DNA from: Bacteroidales bacterium M2
GTDB taxonomy: Bacteria; Bacteroidota; Bacteroidia; Bacteroidales; Muribaculaceae
NCBI GenBank assembly: GCA_001689415.1
Contig: LUJM01000025.1
Span: 8,972 to 34,399, forward strand
Direction: 5' to 3'
DNA: 25,428 nucleotides
Numbering within the stretch: position 1 is the first letter of the stretch; each line of letters opens with the position of its first letter. Positions 15,627 through 22,551 of the stretch are shown here, in pieces. The position numbers were made by a program, and so were the translations under genes. The notes under the pieces are model-generated. The model saw nothing but the letters and a program-made list of their open reading frames with translations. It did no database searches and was not told the DNA's origin.

Positions 15627-15935
15627 TGCAGCCGTGGTATGAGTTATAGAATCTGTAAAGGACTAACTTATCGAACCGGCTCTTTCAAAGGGCATTCTGT
15701 TGAAAGAAGCTTCATGGAGACTATCGGCATAGGCTAACTGGTTGTAACAAATAAAAACCTGTTCTTTCATTGCCCTGCTGCGAGCGTTAAGATTCCCTAT
15801 AAGAAGCTTGTAGGGGTAACACCTTATTCAGATGGGCTTGAAGTCCATAAAGAGGAGGCCAAACCTAAGCGTACAGTCTTTCAAGGCTTTGACGCCTGGT
15901 TTGTTATGAATGTCCTTAATCAGGTCAATATCTGA
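15627..15935 (+). pseudogene. Broken bacterial PH-domain (bPH) protein gene
   Basis: One frame reads through 15627-15935 with a single in-frame TAA at 15735-15737. The first part is SRGMSYRICKGLTYRTGSFK (ATG at 15639), and the second is LVVTNKNLFFHCPAASVKIP, then KLVGVTPYSDGLEVHKE and FQGFDAWFVMNVLNQ, ending at TGA 15933. This pattern (GSRG-x-S-x-RI-KG, LV+TN+-L-F, PYSDG, WF--N--NQ) is what I know from bPH/SHOCT-type proteins. The N-terminal portion before SRG is missing and the stop falls in the domain core, so the gene is probably dead. Changing one base would turn TAA into a sense codon, for example GAA. It abuts the converging gene at 15936. Confidence 0.7.
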
Positions 15936-16511
15936 TTAGTCAAAGAGTGAAGGAGAATCATCTTTTACAGCATTCTTCTTTGCTTTCGATTTTATCCGCG
16001 AGTTTTTAGGCTTTTCGTCAGAAGTAGAAATGGCAGAATGAAGAGCAAGCTCTTCTTCCAGATTTAGATGAGGGTAATTCCCTTCAATGTAAAGTTTCAC
16101 TAATCCGGCATGAGACAGAGGTGTCGAAAGATTACGAAAGTCCAAATTGGTGTTGTAGTCAAGCAGGACTATGTCTGTTTCTTCTGATTTTTTCTTTATC
16201 TTATCGACTATATTTCTGACATCAGGAACATTTTCCAATACCCATTTATAAGAAGGGAGATAAATTAGTATTCTTGCTGAAAGATAGTCCAGCAATTCCG
16301 ACCCATGTATTCCTTTGCGGTGTCCCTTAGGGTAGCCCAGTCGTCTGACTGTACGTTTCAAATTTTTCATGGTATCGTTAGCAAACGAATCCATGCACAC
16401 ATCCTCATGCTCGAATACTTTCAATCCCTGCCAGATGCCTTCTACACTCATTGAGGTTGCCCCGTTTGAGAATGGAATTGGAATATTACCATGAGGATAA
16501 AATGGGCTCAA
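15936..16511 (-). CDS. Conserved hypothetical protein with no normal start codon
   Basis: From the TTG at 16511 this is 191 residues: a compact domain with LSPFYPHGNIPIPFSNGA, SVEGIWQGLKVFEHEDVC and RRLGYPKGHRKGIHG, then a helical region and a basic tail (RIKSKAKKN). I recall the phrase as typical of a small family resembling DUF6939; function unknown. The frame is open further upstream to a TAG at 16605-16607. It reads NILRDYPGAIILDITSKSSY before SPFYPHG and looks like the true N terminus. The only candidate near that end is an ATA at 16599-16601 (then KKEKEENIL), so the original start codon may be lost. It is 12 bp after the lipoprotein gene, counted from that ATA. Confidence 0.7.
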   Translation of the reverse strand: MSPFYPHGNIPIPFSNGATSMSVEGIWQGLKVFEHEDVCMDSFANDTMKNLKRTVRRLGYPKGHRKGIHGSELLDYLSARILIYLPSYKWVLENVPDVRNIVDKIKKKSEETDIVLLDYNTNLDFRNLSTPLSHAGLVKLYIEGNYPHLNLEEELALHSAISTSDEKPKNSRIKSKAKKNAVKDDSPSLFD

Positions 16512-16613
16512 CTTCTGAGCGTATGATGATTTAGATGTAATATCAAGAATAATAGCCCCCGGATAATCTCTGAGGATATTTTCTTCTTTTTCTTTTTTTA
16601 TTAACTACGAAAA

Positions 16614-17237
16614 TCATTTCTCTGTAGTATTACGGTAGAAAATATTGGGATAAGGTTGGATATATTCCCAGATTATGCTTGCAGCTTCTTGAGATAATGT
16701 ATCAGGATACTCAATACGTATAAGATGCGGACGCCAGCCAGAATCTATGTCGTGGTACATTACACACTTTTCATATATGGGTTTGAAGTTCTTATTTTCA
16801 TCGAACCCTATTTTAGTGTAGCCATACTTGGATTCCTCAACAGATGTTTTAACATCCTTATTATCCCAACAGTAACCCCACCATGAGTAAATCCCATCCT
16901 CTTCGTCATCTACTAAATCTTTCCAACCTCCTTCGAAGCTATCGAGATATATTGTTATACTGGAATCTGGATTGTTCAACCGTAATCCGGCTCCCCAGTA
17001 AGTATCTTTATTGTTAGCTTCAAATCCTTCTGGAATTTTGAAAAGCATCTTAGTTGTTGAATCATAATAGTACATTGTATCTCGATAACTATAGATGCCA
17101 AGTGTGGAATCACATTCAGTTACTCCATGAATAGTGAGAAAAGTCTCGTTATAGTCAGTATGTGATTCATTCTCCTGAATACAAGATGTCAGGAGAATAG
17201 CTAAGATATATAGGAGCAATCTTATGGGTTGCGTCAT
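16614..17237 (-). CDS. Hypothetical lipoprotein
   Basis: This 207-residue protein starts with a lipoprotein signal peptide (MTQPIRLLLYILAILLTSCI): the lipobox is LTSC, so Cys19 is the likely lipidated residue. The rest is acidic and aromatic (DDEEDGIYSWWGYCWDNKDV) with no family I recognise. Codon usage and base composition look AT-richer than the neighbouring OmpH and pepD genes, by eye. It probably forms a two-gene unit with the downstream hypothetical gene, and it has its own -7 box at 17266-17273. An envelope role is likely; nothing more specific can be said. Confidence 0.8.
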   Translation of the reverse strand: MTQPIRLLLYILAILLTSCIQENESHTDYNETFLTIHGVTECDSTLGIYSYRDTMYYYDSTTKMLFKIPEGFEANNKDTYWGAGLRLNNPDSSITIYLDSFEGGWKDLVDDEEDGIYSWWGYCWDNKDVKTSVEESKYGYTKIGFDENKNFKPIYEKCVMYHDIDSGWRPHLIRIEYPDTLSQEAASIIWEYIQPYPNIFYRNTTEK

Positions 17238-17265
17238 TGTTTATGGGTCTTTTTATTATAATTTG

Positions 17266-17273
17266 CAAAGATA
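17266..17273 (-). promoter_or_regulatory. -7 box for the lipoprotein operon
   Basis: TATCTTTG on the minus strand is an exact TAnnTTTG match, 28 bp upstream of the start. No TTTG at -33 distance is visible. Confidence 0.55.
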
Positions 17274-17337
17274 CAAAAAATCAATGAGCTGATTGGTTCA
17301 ATATGCTGAGAAACACGCTAAATGCCCCAAATATCTG

Positions 17338-17352
17338 AAACAGCGTAGCCGC
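17338..17352 (+). repeat. 15-bp direct repeat, right copy
   Basis: Identical to 15612-15626. This copy overlaps the hairpin at 17344-17377, so the match may reflect two members of a palindromic repeat family and not a site duplication. Confidence 0.55.
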
Positions 17353-17377
17353 GACCGGCAATCCGGCCACGGCTACG
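17344..17377. repeat. Palindromic element after the OmpH-like gene
   Basis: CGTAGCCG (17344-17351) pairs with CGGCTACG (17370-17377), and CCGG with CCGG in the inner stem, with two mismatches. It lies about 25 bp past the OmpH-like stop and could serve as a 3' terminator hairpin without a T-tract. It resembles the CGTAGGG repeats elsewhere only in its CGTAG ends and GC-rich stem. Confidence 0.55.
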
Positions 17378-17400
17378 TATGGGGTCAAATGAGATTTGGC

Positions 17401-18006
17401 TTATTTTGCAGAAGCGGGCTGAGAGGCTGCGAAGCGGGCGTTGAGACCCTCGATAACCTCGGCCGAGATATTGAGTTCGGGTTTGAAATAAACACCGGCC
17501 TCGCGAAGAAGGATTGCATCGTAGCCGTGTACGGCGTTGTAATCCTTGATAAAGTTGTTGATCGAGTCATTGAGACGGCGCTGCATCTGCTCACCGGCGA
17601 TAGCAAGGCGCTGCTGCTGGGTGCCGAAGTAACGCTCGGCCTCCTCGCTCTTTTTCTGCAGGTTGTTTACATCTTCCTGCATCGATGCCTGCGACAGATA
17701 CACATTGTTCTGCTGTTTCTGGCTTATGGTATTTGCAAGGCCCTGAAGCTCGCGCTGCTTGTTTTCGTGCCACTGCTGCAGTTTGTTGAGTTCGCGCTGC
17801 TGCTCGCCCATAAGCTGCTGGGCAAGAGTATACGAACCGATCACAGAGTCGGCATCGATATATCTGATATTGATGGTTGCTGCGGGCTGGTCTTCGGTTG
17901 CGGGAGCGGCTTCCGGAGCTACGGCTTCCTTATTGCCACATGAGCAAACGCCAGCCATGATTGCAAGCGCTGCAAATGTCTTTACTGTTACGTACAGTTT
18001 TTTCAT
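17401..18006 (-). CDS. OmpH/Skp-like lipoprotein
   Basis: This 201-residue protein has a signal peptide ending in a lipobox (IMAGVCSCGN). After an Ala/Pro-rich linker comes an OmpH/Skp-type domain: YIDADSVIGSY, then a long coiled coil (LAQQLMGEQQRELNKLQQWH) and a C-terminal beta segment (YDAILLREAGVYFKPELNI) ending in the usual Lys/Ala tail. Skp-family proteins are periplasmic chaperones that carry outer-membrane proteins; the lipidated form would stay anchored. It is 9 bp downstream of a small membrane protein gene in the same operon. Confidence 0.87.
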   Translation of the reverse strand: MKKLYVTVKTFAALAIMAGVCSCGNKEAVAPEAAPATEDQPAATINIRYIDADSVIGSYTLAQQLMGEQQRELNKLQQWHENKQRELQGLANTISQKQQNNVYLSQASMQEDVNNLQKKSEEAERYFGTQQQRLAIAGEQMQRRLNDSINNFIKDYNAVHGYDAILLREAGVYFKPELNISAEVIEGLNARFAASQPASAK

Positions 18007-18015
18007 TATATTGGT

Positions 18016-18213
18016 TTATTGTAAGGTTTTACGACGGTTTGTTTGCGCTGCATCGTGATGCCCGGAGGCACAGCCGATGCCTTTGTTGCGCAAAGCGGGT
18101 ATGTCGTGAGCATGCCCCGACGGGAAGCGGCCTCCTTTGACAAAAAGAACCTTCACACCGAGCAATACTACCGACAGTAGCACAAGGATTATGGTTAAAA
18201 TAACTGTTTCCAT
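18016..18213 (-). CDS. Small conserved membrane protein
   Basis: This 65-residue protein has one N-terminal hydrophobic helix (ILTIILVLLSVVLLGVKVLF, no signal-peptide cleavage site) and a conserved soluble tail with FVKGGRFPSGHAHDIPALRN and GIGCASGHHD, which I recall from uncharacterised Bacteroidales small proteins. Function unknown. The His and Cys residues in the tail could bind metal, which is speculation. The start MET fits the upstream -7 box, and the OmpH-like gene begins 9 bp later. Confidence 0.8.
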   Translation of the reverse strand: METVILTIILVLLSVVLLGVKVLFVKGGRFPSGHAHDIPALRNKGIGCASGHHDAAQTNRRKTLQ

Positions 18214-18239
18214 TTCGCGAGTACTTCGCTTTGACGCTG

Positions 18240-18247
18240 CAAATATA
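18240..18247 (-). promoter_or_regulatory. -7 box for the small membrane protein/OmpH operon
   Basis: TATATTTG on the minus strand matches TAnnTTTG, 27 bp upstream of the start. The -33 element is not clear. Confidence 0.5.
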
Positions 18248-18265
18248 GCGAAAATTGCTGCTTTT

Positions 18266-18325
18266 TTTCGTCATCTCAATTTTATTTTGTAATTTAGAGG
18301 GCGATTATGAATGTTTTTAACATTC
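18266..18325 (+). promoter_or_regulatory. Probable pepD promoter and leader hairpin
   Basis: TTTC (18266-18269), 20 nt and TAATTTAG (18290-18297) resemble the consensus with two mismatches. A perfect 7-bp hairpin, GAATGTT-TTT-AACATTC (18309-18325), lies in the resulting leader, about 60 bp before pepD. Whether it attenuates expression is unknown. Confidence 0.4.
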
Positions 18326-18384
18326 TTTCTAATTATGAAATTTTTATTTAGAACTTATTCCCGGACTATAAAACGTAATAAGCG

Positions 18385-19839
18385 ATGACTATAAAAGACC
18401 TCAAGCCGGCCAACGTATTCTCGATTTTCGACGAGATCAACCATGTGCCACGCCCCTCGAAACACGAAGAGAAAATCCGCCAGTACCTGCTCGACTTTGC
18501 TGCAAAGCACGACATCGAAGTTGCCACCGACAAAATCGGCAATGTCGTGATGCGCGTACCTGCAACTCCCGGACACGAAAACGCTCCCGTTGTTGCAATG
18601 CAGGCTCATATGGATATGGTATGCGAAAGCAACAATAAGGATTTTGACTTCGCCAACTCTCCCATCACCACAATCGTCTACGGCGAATGGCTTCGCGCCG
18701 ACGGCACAACACTCGGTGCCGACAACGGCATCGGTATGGCTGCCGCAATGGCCGTGCTCACCGACAAGTCGCTCGTACACGGCCCCCTCGAGGCTCTCTT
18801 TACCGTAGACGAAGAAACCGGCCTCACCGGCGCCAACAACCTCGGCGAAGGCATGCTCAACGCCTCGATGCTGCTCAACCTCGACAGCGAAGACGATGCT
18901 GAGATTTTCGTAGGCTGCGCAGGCGGCGTTGACACAACCTGCCTGTTTACCTACAACCGCTCTTTCGCCCCAACCGACTTCCACTACTTCAAATTAGACA
19001 TCTCGGGAGGCCTCGGCGGCCACTCGGGCGGCGACATACACCTGGGCCGTGCCAATGCCAACAAGCTCCTCGCACGCTTCCTCTACAACCTGAGCCTCGA
19101 GCACGAAATCGCACTTTGCGAAATCGACGGCGGCAATCTCCGCAACGCAATACCCCGCGCGGCACACGCCGTGTTCGGCATCGACACCTCTCGCAAGGAA
19201 CAGGTGCGCGTAGCTTTCAACAAATACGTTGCCGACATCGAGAATGAATACGCAGGCCTCGAGACAACTCTCAAACTCGACCTTTCGAGCATCGACCGTC
19301 CCGAATACGCTATCGACCACGCCACAACATCGGCTCTGATCAAAGCCCTCTACTGCGCTCCTCACGGTGTGATTTCTATGAGCCGCGACCTCGAAGGCCT
19401 CGTAGAGACATCTACCAACCTTGCTTCGGTAAAAATGCAGGGCGAAAACGGCGTACTCGTTACCACCAGCCAGCGCTCGTCGGTTGAATCGCGCAAATGG
19501 GACATCGCCCGTCAGGTCGAAGCCCTCTTCACACTTGCCGGCGCAGAAGTAAACCACGGCGACGGATACCCCGGCTGGGCTCCCAACATGAACAGCCGCA
19601 TAATGCACCTTGCAAGCGAGGCTTACGAAGAACTCTACGGTGTAAAACCCGCTATCAAGGCTATCCACGCAGGCCTCGAGTGTGGTCTCTTCCTACAGAA
19701 GTACCCGCACCTCGACATGGTTTCGTTCGGCCCGACACTGCGCGACGTGCACTCGCCCAGCGAACGCATGCATATACCTGCCGTTGAACGCTTCTACGGC
19801 CAGCTCACTCGCACTCTCGAAAAGGTTGCCAACCTTTAA
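18385..19839 (+). CDS. pepD: Cytosol non-specific dipeptidase PepD (M20 family)
   Basis: This 484-residue zinc peptidase hydrolyses dipeptides, including those with histidine, in the cytosol. The M20 active site is complete: H75 and D77 in AHMDMV, D113 in GADNGIGMAAAMAVL, and the catalytic Glu pair in DEETGLTGANNL (about 143-144). A dimerisation (lid) domain in about residues 195-390 (LDISGGLGGHSGGDIHLGR) and HAGLECGLFLQKYP near the end, with the last metal ligand, complete it. Length is standard for PepD. It is monocistronic with a promoter upstream and a strong terminator at 19851-19885. Confidence 0.96.
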   Translation: MTIKDLKPANVFSIFDEINHVPRPSKHEEKIRQYLLDFAAKHDIEVATDKIGNVVMRVPATPGHENAPVVAMQAHMDMVCESNNKDFDFANSPITTIVYGEWLRADGTTLGADNGIGMAAAMAVLTDKSLVHGPLEALFTVDEETGLTGANNLGEGMLNASMLLNLDSEDDAEIFVGCAGGVDTTCLFTYNRSFAPTDFHYFKLDISGGLGGHSGGDIHLGRANANKLLARFLYNLSLEHEIALCEIDGGNLRNAIPRAAHAVFGIDTSRKEQVRVAFNKYVADIENEYAGLETTLKLDLSSIDRPEYAIDHATTSALIKALYCAPHGVISMSRDLEGLVETSTNLASVKMQGENGVLVTTSQRSSVESRKWDIARQVEALFTLAGAEVNHGDGYPGWAPNMNSRIMHLASEAYEELYGVKPAIKAIHAGLECGLFLQKYPHLDMVSFGPTLRDVHSPSERMHIPAVERFYGQLTRTLEKVANL

Positions 19840-19850
19840 ACAACAACCTA

Positions 19851-19885
19851 CACCCGGCCGAAGCCATCTAAGGCCCGGCCGGGTG
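19851..19885 (+). terminator. Terminator hairpin after pepD
   Basis: CACCCGGCC (19851-19859) pairs perfectly with GGCCGGGTG (19877-19885), and ATTCTTTA follows. It lies 12 bp past the pepD stop and 18 bp before the next start. Confidence 0.75.
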
Positions 19886-19902
19886 ATTCTTTATCTACTA
19901 TT

Positions 19903-20688
19903 TTGAGATACTGCTGCGCAATACTATTACTAATCATCGCAGCCCTCGCGGCAGATGCACGCTGGCAGGGAACTCGCTTCCTGCCCGATACTATATATGT
20001 ATACGACACTATGGGCGTTGAAGTCGACTCGCTCGGCCGCACTTTTATAGTTATCGACAACGACACTCTGCACACCGCATTCCTGCCACAGCCCGAACTC
20101 ATGCACACCGGACCGCTGCACGAGAGCGACTACGAAGAAATTGCCAAGGATCTCGGCATCGAGACCGCCGCCATACGCGCAGTGGTAGAAATCGAAACAG
20201 GAAAGCTCCACAAAGGTTTCAACTCCGACGGCTCGGCGATTATCAACTTCGACCTGCCGGTATTCCGCCGTGCCGCTGCACGGCGAGGCATCAACCTCGC
20301 ACGCCACTCAGGCAGCGAAGCCCTCAAGCCGGTCAATATATCGAAATACGGCTCGCAACAGGCAGCGCAGCACGCAAGGCTCAACGCCGCTATTGCCATC
20401 GACTCAGTGGCAGCGATCGAAAGCACCTTCTGGGGCATGTTCCAGATTGGCGGATTCAACTGGAAGCTTTGCGGAGCCGCTTCCCGCGAAGAATTTGTAG
20501 AGCGCATGAAACGGTCGGAATACGACCAACTGAGCCTATTTGCCAACTTCATACGCAACACAGGCTTGCTCAAGCACCTCAAAAGCAAAAACTGGGCAGC
20601 ATTTGCCCGAATTTACAACGGACCATCCTACGCCAGCCGAGGATACCATACCCGCCTGGCTGCAGCATACCGAAAATATAAGAAATAG
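19903..20688 (+). CDS. Secreted N-acetylmuramidase, DUF3380 type
   Basis: This 261-residue protein has a signal peptide (MRYCCAILLLIIAALAADAR, cleavage near residue 19) and a muramidase domain of the DUF3380/PF11860 type. The core is IETAAIRAVVEIETGKLHKG, with catalytic Glu at about residue 96, then FDLPVFRRAA, ESTFWGMFQIGGFN and WAAFARIYNGPSY. It would cut the glycan strand of peptidoglycan in the periplasm. The start is the TTG at 19903, because no in-frame ATG or GTG lies between it and the pepD terminator. It ends 4 bp before the TSCPD gene. Confidence 0.85.
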   Translation: MRYCCAILLLIIAALAADARWQGTRFLPDTIYVYDTMGVEVDSLGRTFIVIDNDTLHTAFLPQPELMHTGPLHESDYEEIAKDLGIETAAIRAVVEIETGKLHKGFNSDGSAIINFDLPVFRRAAARRGINLARHSGSEALKPVNISKYGSQQAAQHARLNAAIAIDSVAAIESTFWGMFQIGGFNWKLCGAASREEFVERMKRSEYDQLSLFANFIRNTGLLKHLKSKNWAAFARIYNGPSYASRGYHTRLAAAYRKYKK

Positions 20689-20692
20689 ACCT

Positions 20693-20947
20693 ATGCAGCA
20701 CATCACATACACCCCTATGGGCACATGCTCAAGCCAAATCGACTTCGACCTCGACGACGAAGGCAAAATCCGCAACCTTGTATTTACTAAAGGTTGCTCC
20801 GGCAACACCCGCGGCGTAGCTCGCCTATGCGAAGGTCGCGACGCAGCCGAGGTTGCATCGCTGCTCGAAGGCACACAATGCGGAATACGCCCCACATCAT
20901 GCCCCGACCAGCTCTCGCAGGCAATCCGACAAACCCTCGGCAAATAA
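20693..20947 (+). CDS. TSCPD-domain (TIGR03905-like) protein
   Basis: This 84-residue protein is the short stand-alone TSCPD form. It has TYTPMGTCSSQIDFDLDDEG, then FTKGCSGNTRGVARLCEGRD and RPTSCPDQLSQAI: conserved Cys residues at the KGCSGN and TSCPD motifs. The same domain sits at the C terminus of some ribonucleotide reductases; the free-standing family has no settled function. The longer frame starting inside the muramidase gene is ruled out by the 84-residue fit and by overlap. It starts 4 bp after the muramidase stop, so the two are cotranscribed. Confidence 0.87.
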   Translation: MQHITYTPMGTCSSQIDFDLDDEGKIRNLVFTKGCSGNTRGVARLCEGRDAAEVASLLEGTQCGIRPTSCPDQLSQAIRQTLGK

Positions 20948-21040
20948 AACACTCATAAATAAGGCATCCCGCCCACCACATTCCCTAAAAGTGACCAAAC
21001 GACCATTTTGGGGAATACATTTAACTCCACCATTTTAGGC

Positions 21041-21111
21041 AATGCTGTTTGCTTAAGGATTCAGCACCCCTCCCTCTCGTAGGGCCGCGACACAATGCTG
21101 TTTACTTAAGG
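21041..21111. repeat. Partial and full GTTTACTTAAGG modules
   Basis: 21041-21058 is a half module with one change (AATGCTGTTTGCTTAAGG). 21074-21111 is a fuller copy, from CTCTCGTAGGG to GTTTACTTAAGG (21100-21111). The same module forms the outer arms of the nested repeats at 5637-5828 and 9294-9510. Confidence 0.75.
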
Positions 21112-21127
21112 GCATCTGCATCCCCCA

Positions 21128-21237
21128 CTCTCGTAGGGTCGCGGCATGCCGAGGCCGGGTGATAAAAACATTTGTAGTTGATTATCAAAGAGATAGTATC
21201 GCCTACCCGGTCGCGGCATGCCGCGACCCTACGAGAG
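21128..21237. repeat. 110-bp MITE-like element, inverted relative to 25159-25268
   Basis: The element starts CTCTCGTAGGG and ends CCCTACGAGAG, with 33-bp terminal arms that each contain the 20-bp palindrome GGTCGCGGCATGCCGCGACC; the left arm carries two changes. The 44-nt interior includes GATTATCAAAGAGATAGTAT. The element at 25159-25268 is the same sequence in the opposite orientation. No transposase gene is present. Confidence 0.85.
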
Positions 21238-21238
21238 G

Positions 21239-21280
21239 GCGTGTTAGCTGGACACAATTAGTCGGTCTGCATCGTGCATC
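21239..21280 (-). repeat. 42-bp repeat unit, inverse of 5675-5716
   Basis: By eye 41 of 42 bases match the inverse of 5675-5716. In both places it borders the CTACGAGAG end of a GGTCGCGGC palindrome. Confidence 0.85.
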
Positions 21281-21291
21281 TAACCCTCAAG

Positions 21292-21354
21292 CAAAAGGAC
21301 GGCAACAATAGGAGCTTGGCTCTCGCGACAAAGCCTCGACCGGTATCGCTACCG
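21292..21354 (+). repeat. GATAGGAGCTTGGCT module, copy in block 4
   Basis: 21292-21321 matches 1-30 (inverted) with one mismatch. CTCTCGCGACAAAGCCTCGA that follows is a degenerate form of the hairpin in the 9346-9376 arm. Confidence 0.75.
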
Positions 21355-21395
21355 AAGCTCTGAATTGGCAGTTTTCAAAATTTTCAAAATAAATA

Positions 21396-21427
21396 TTTGG
21401 CCATGTCGCGCAAAAGTAGTAATTTTG
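21396..21427 (+). promoter_or_regulatory. rplM operon promoter
   Basis: TTTG (21396-21399), 20 nt and TAATTTTG (21420-21427) match the consensus exactly. The spacer opens with GCCATGTCGC, shared with the manC promoter. Transcription would begin near 21434, leaving a leader of about 105 nt. Confidence 0.85.
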
Positions 21428-21456
21428 CAGCACCGATTATGTCCAAATCATTGACA

Positions 21457-21505
21457 GGCAGTCGTAGCAATGCGCTTTTGGCCGAGCGCAGGGTGAGCGA
21501 CGGCC
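21457..21505 (+). promoter_or_regulatory. Candidate ribosomal-protein leader RNA before rplM
   Basis: An outer stem pairs GGCaGTCG (21457-21464) with CGACgGCC (21498-21505), with one A-G mismatch. Two unpaired internal-loop strands follow (TAGCAA and GGGTGAG), then an inner hairpin TGCGCT/AGCGCA (21471-21476 with 21485-21490) with an 8-nt loop. Such leaders often bind the encoded ribosomal protein to repress its operon; here L13 or S9 would be the candidate. I cannot confirm a known family. Confidence 0.55.
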
Positions 21506-21538
21506 GAATTATGTAATTATTAATCAACGAATTAAACA

Positions 21539-22018
21539 GTGGATACCATTAGCTATCGCACCGAATTTCCCAACGCCCAGGAAGTAAAACACGAATGGGT
21601 TGTTATCGATGCAACCGACCAAGTTCTTGGCCGTCTTTGCGCCAAAGTGGCAAAATTGCTCCGCGGCAAATACAAACCTTCTTACTCGCCCAACATGGAA
21701 TGTGGCGACAACGTGATCATCATCAACGCTGACAAAGTGCGCCTCACCGGCAAAAAGATGACCGACCACATCTACCTTACATACTCGGGCTATCCCGGCG
21801 GTCAGAAAGAACTCACCCCCGAAGTTCTGATGCGCAAATCTTTCAACAAGCACATCAAACCCGGCATGCACCCCCTCTTCATCCGCGTTATGAAAGGCAT
21901 GCTTCCCAAAAACCGCATCGGCCGTCGCCTGATTGAAAACATGCACGTGTACAATGGTCCCGAGCACCCCCACGCTGCTCAGAACCCTACCGTAATTGAT
22001 ATTAACAAACTGAAATAA
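21539..22018 (+). CDS. rplM: 50S ribosomal protein L13
   Basis: This 159-residue protein is a structural part of the large ribosomal subunit. Recognisable L13 motifs are EWVVIDATDQVLGRLCAKVA, LLRGKYKPSYSP, IIINADKVRLTGKKM, YSGYPGGQKE and MLPKNRIGRRL. The start is the GTG at 21539, since MDTISYRTEFP matches the MDTLSYKT-like start of Bacteroidales L13; no ATG fits. rpsI begins 8 bp after its stop, the universal L13-S9 pairing. Confidence 0.96.
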   Translation: MDTISYRTEFPNAQEVKHEWVVIDATDQVLGRLCAKVAKLLRGKYKPSYSPNMECGDNVIIINADKVRLTGKKMTDHIYLTYSGYPGGQKELTPEVLMRKSFNKHIKPGMHPLFIRVMKGMLPKNRIGRRLIENMHVYNGPEHPHAAQNPTVIDINKLK

Positions 22019-22026
22019 TCGCAAGA

Positions 22027-22413
22027 ATGGAAACAGTAAATGCAGTAGGCCGCCGTAAAGCCGCCGTAGCCCGCGTTATCATCAAAGAAGGCACCGGCGT
22101 CATTACCATCAACAAGCGCCCCCTCGAGGTATACTTCCCCTCGTCGATTCTTCAGTTCATCGTTAAGCAGCCCCTCACAACTCTCGATTGCGCCGAAAAG
22201 TACGACATCCACGTCAACCTCGACGGTGGTGGCTACAAAGGCCAGGCCGAAGCTCTCCGCCTCGGTATCGCCCGCGCTCTCGTGAAAATCAACCCCGACG
22301 ACAAGGCTGTACTCCGCAAGCAAGGCTTCATGACCCGCGACCCTCGCGCCGTAGAACGCAAGAAACCCGGTCAGCCCAAAGCTCGCAAGCGCTTCCAGTT
22401 CTCAAAACGTTAA
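22027..22413 (+). CDS. rpsI: 30S ribosomal protein S9
   Basis: This 128-residue protein binds the 3' domain of 16S rRNA near the P site. S9 signatures: VNAVGRRKAAVARVIIKEGT at the N terminus, GGGYKGQAEALRLGIARALV, and the basic C-terminal tail ending QPKARKRFQFSKR, which reaches the P-site tRNA. It is 8 bp downstream of rplM. A weak 6-bp hairpin overlaps its stop codon. Confidence 0.97.
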   Translation: METVNAVGRRKAAVARVIIKEGTGVITINKRPLEVYFPSSILQFIVKQPLTTLDCAEKYDIHVNLDGGGYKGQAEALRLGIARALVKINPDDKAVLRKQGFMTRDPRAVERKKPGQPKARKRFQFSKR

Positions 22414-22422
22414 TCGTTTTTT
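22404..22422 (+). terminator. Weak hairpin at the rpsI stop
   Basis: AAAACG (22404-22409) pairs with CGTTTT (22415-22420) around a 5-nt loop that includes the stop codon, and a run of T follows. It may partly terminate the rplM-rpsI transcript before rpsB. Confidence 0.4.
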
Positions 22423-22445
22423 CCCCTATACAGGCCGCCGCTTGA

Positions 22446-22482
22446 CGCGGTTGTCTGACATGTGTTTAGAATCTAAACCGCG
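22446..22482 (+). promoter_or_regulatory. Structured leader before rpsB
   Basis: A perfect hairpin GTTTAG-AAT-CTAAAC (22464-22478) can be enclosed by CGCG(G) with (C)CGCG (22446-22450 with 22478-22482). The rpsI-rpsB gap is 138 bp, long for this operon, and no promoter consensus is clear within it. An S2-responsive leader is possible but unproven. Confidence 0.35.
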
Positions 22483-22551
22483 GAGATGGACCTGCGTTCC
22501 CTACCCCACGGTTGCATAACTCAAAAGAACGTAAACAAACAAAACAAAAAA

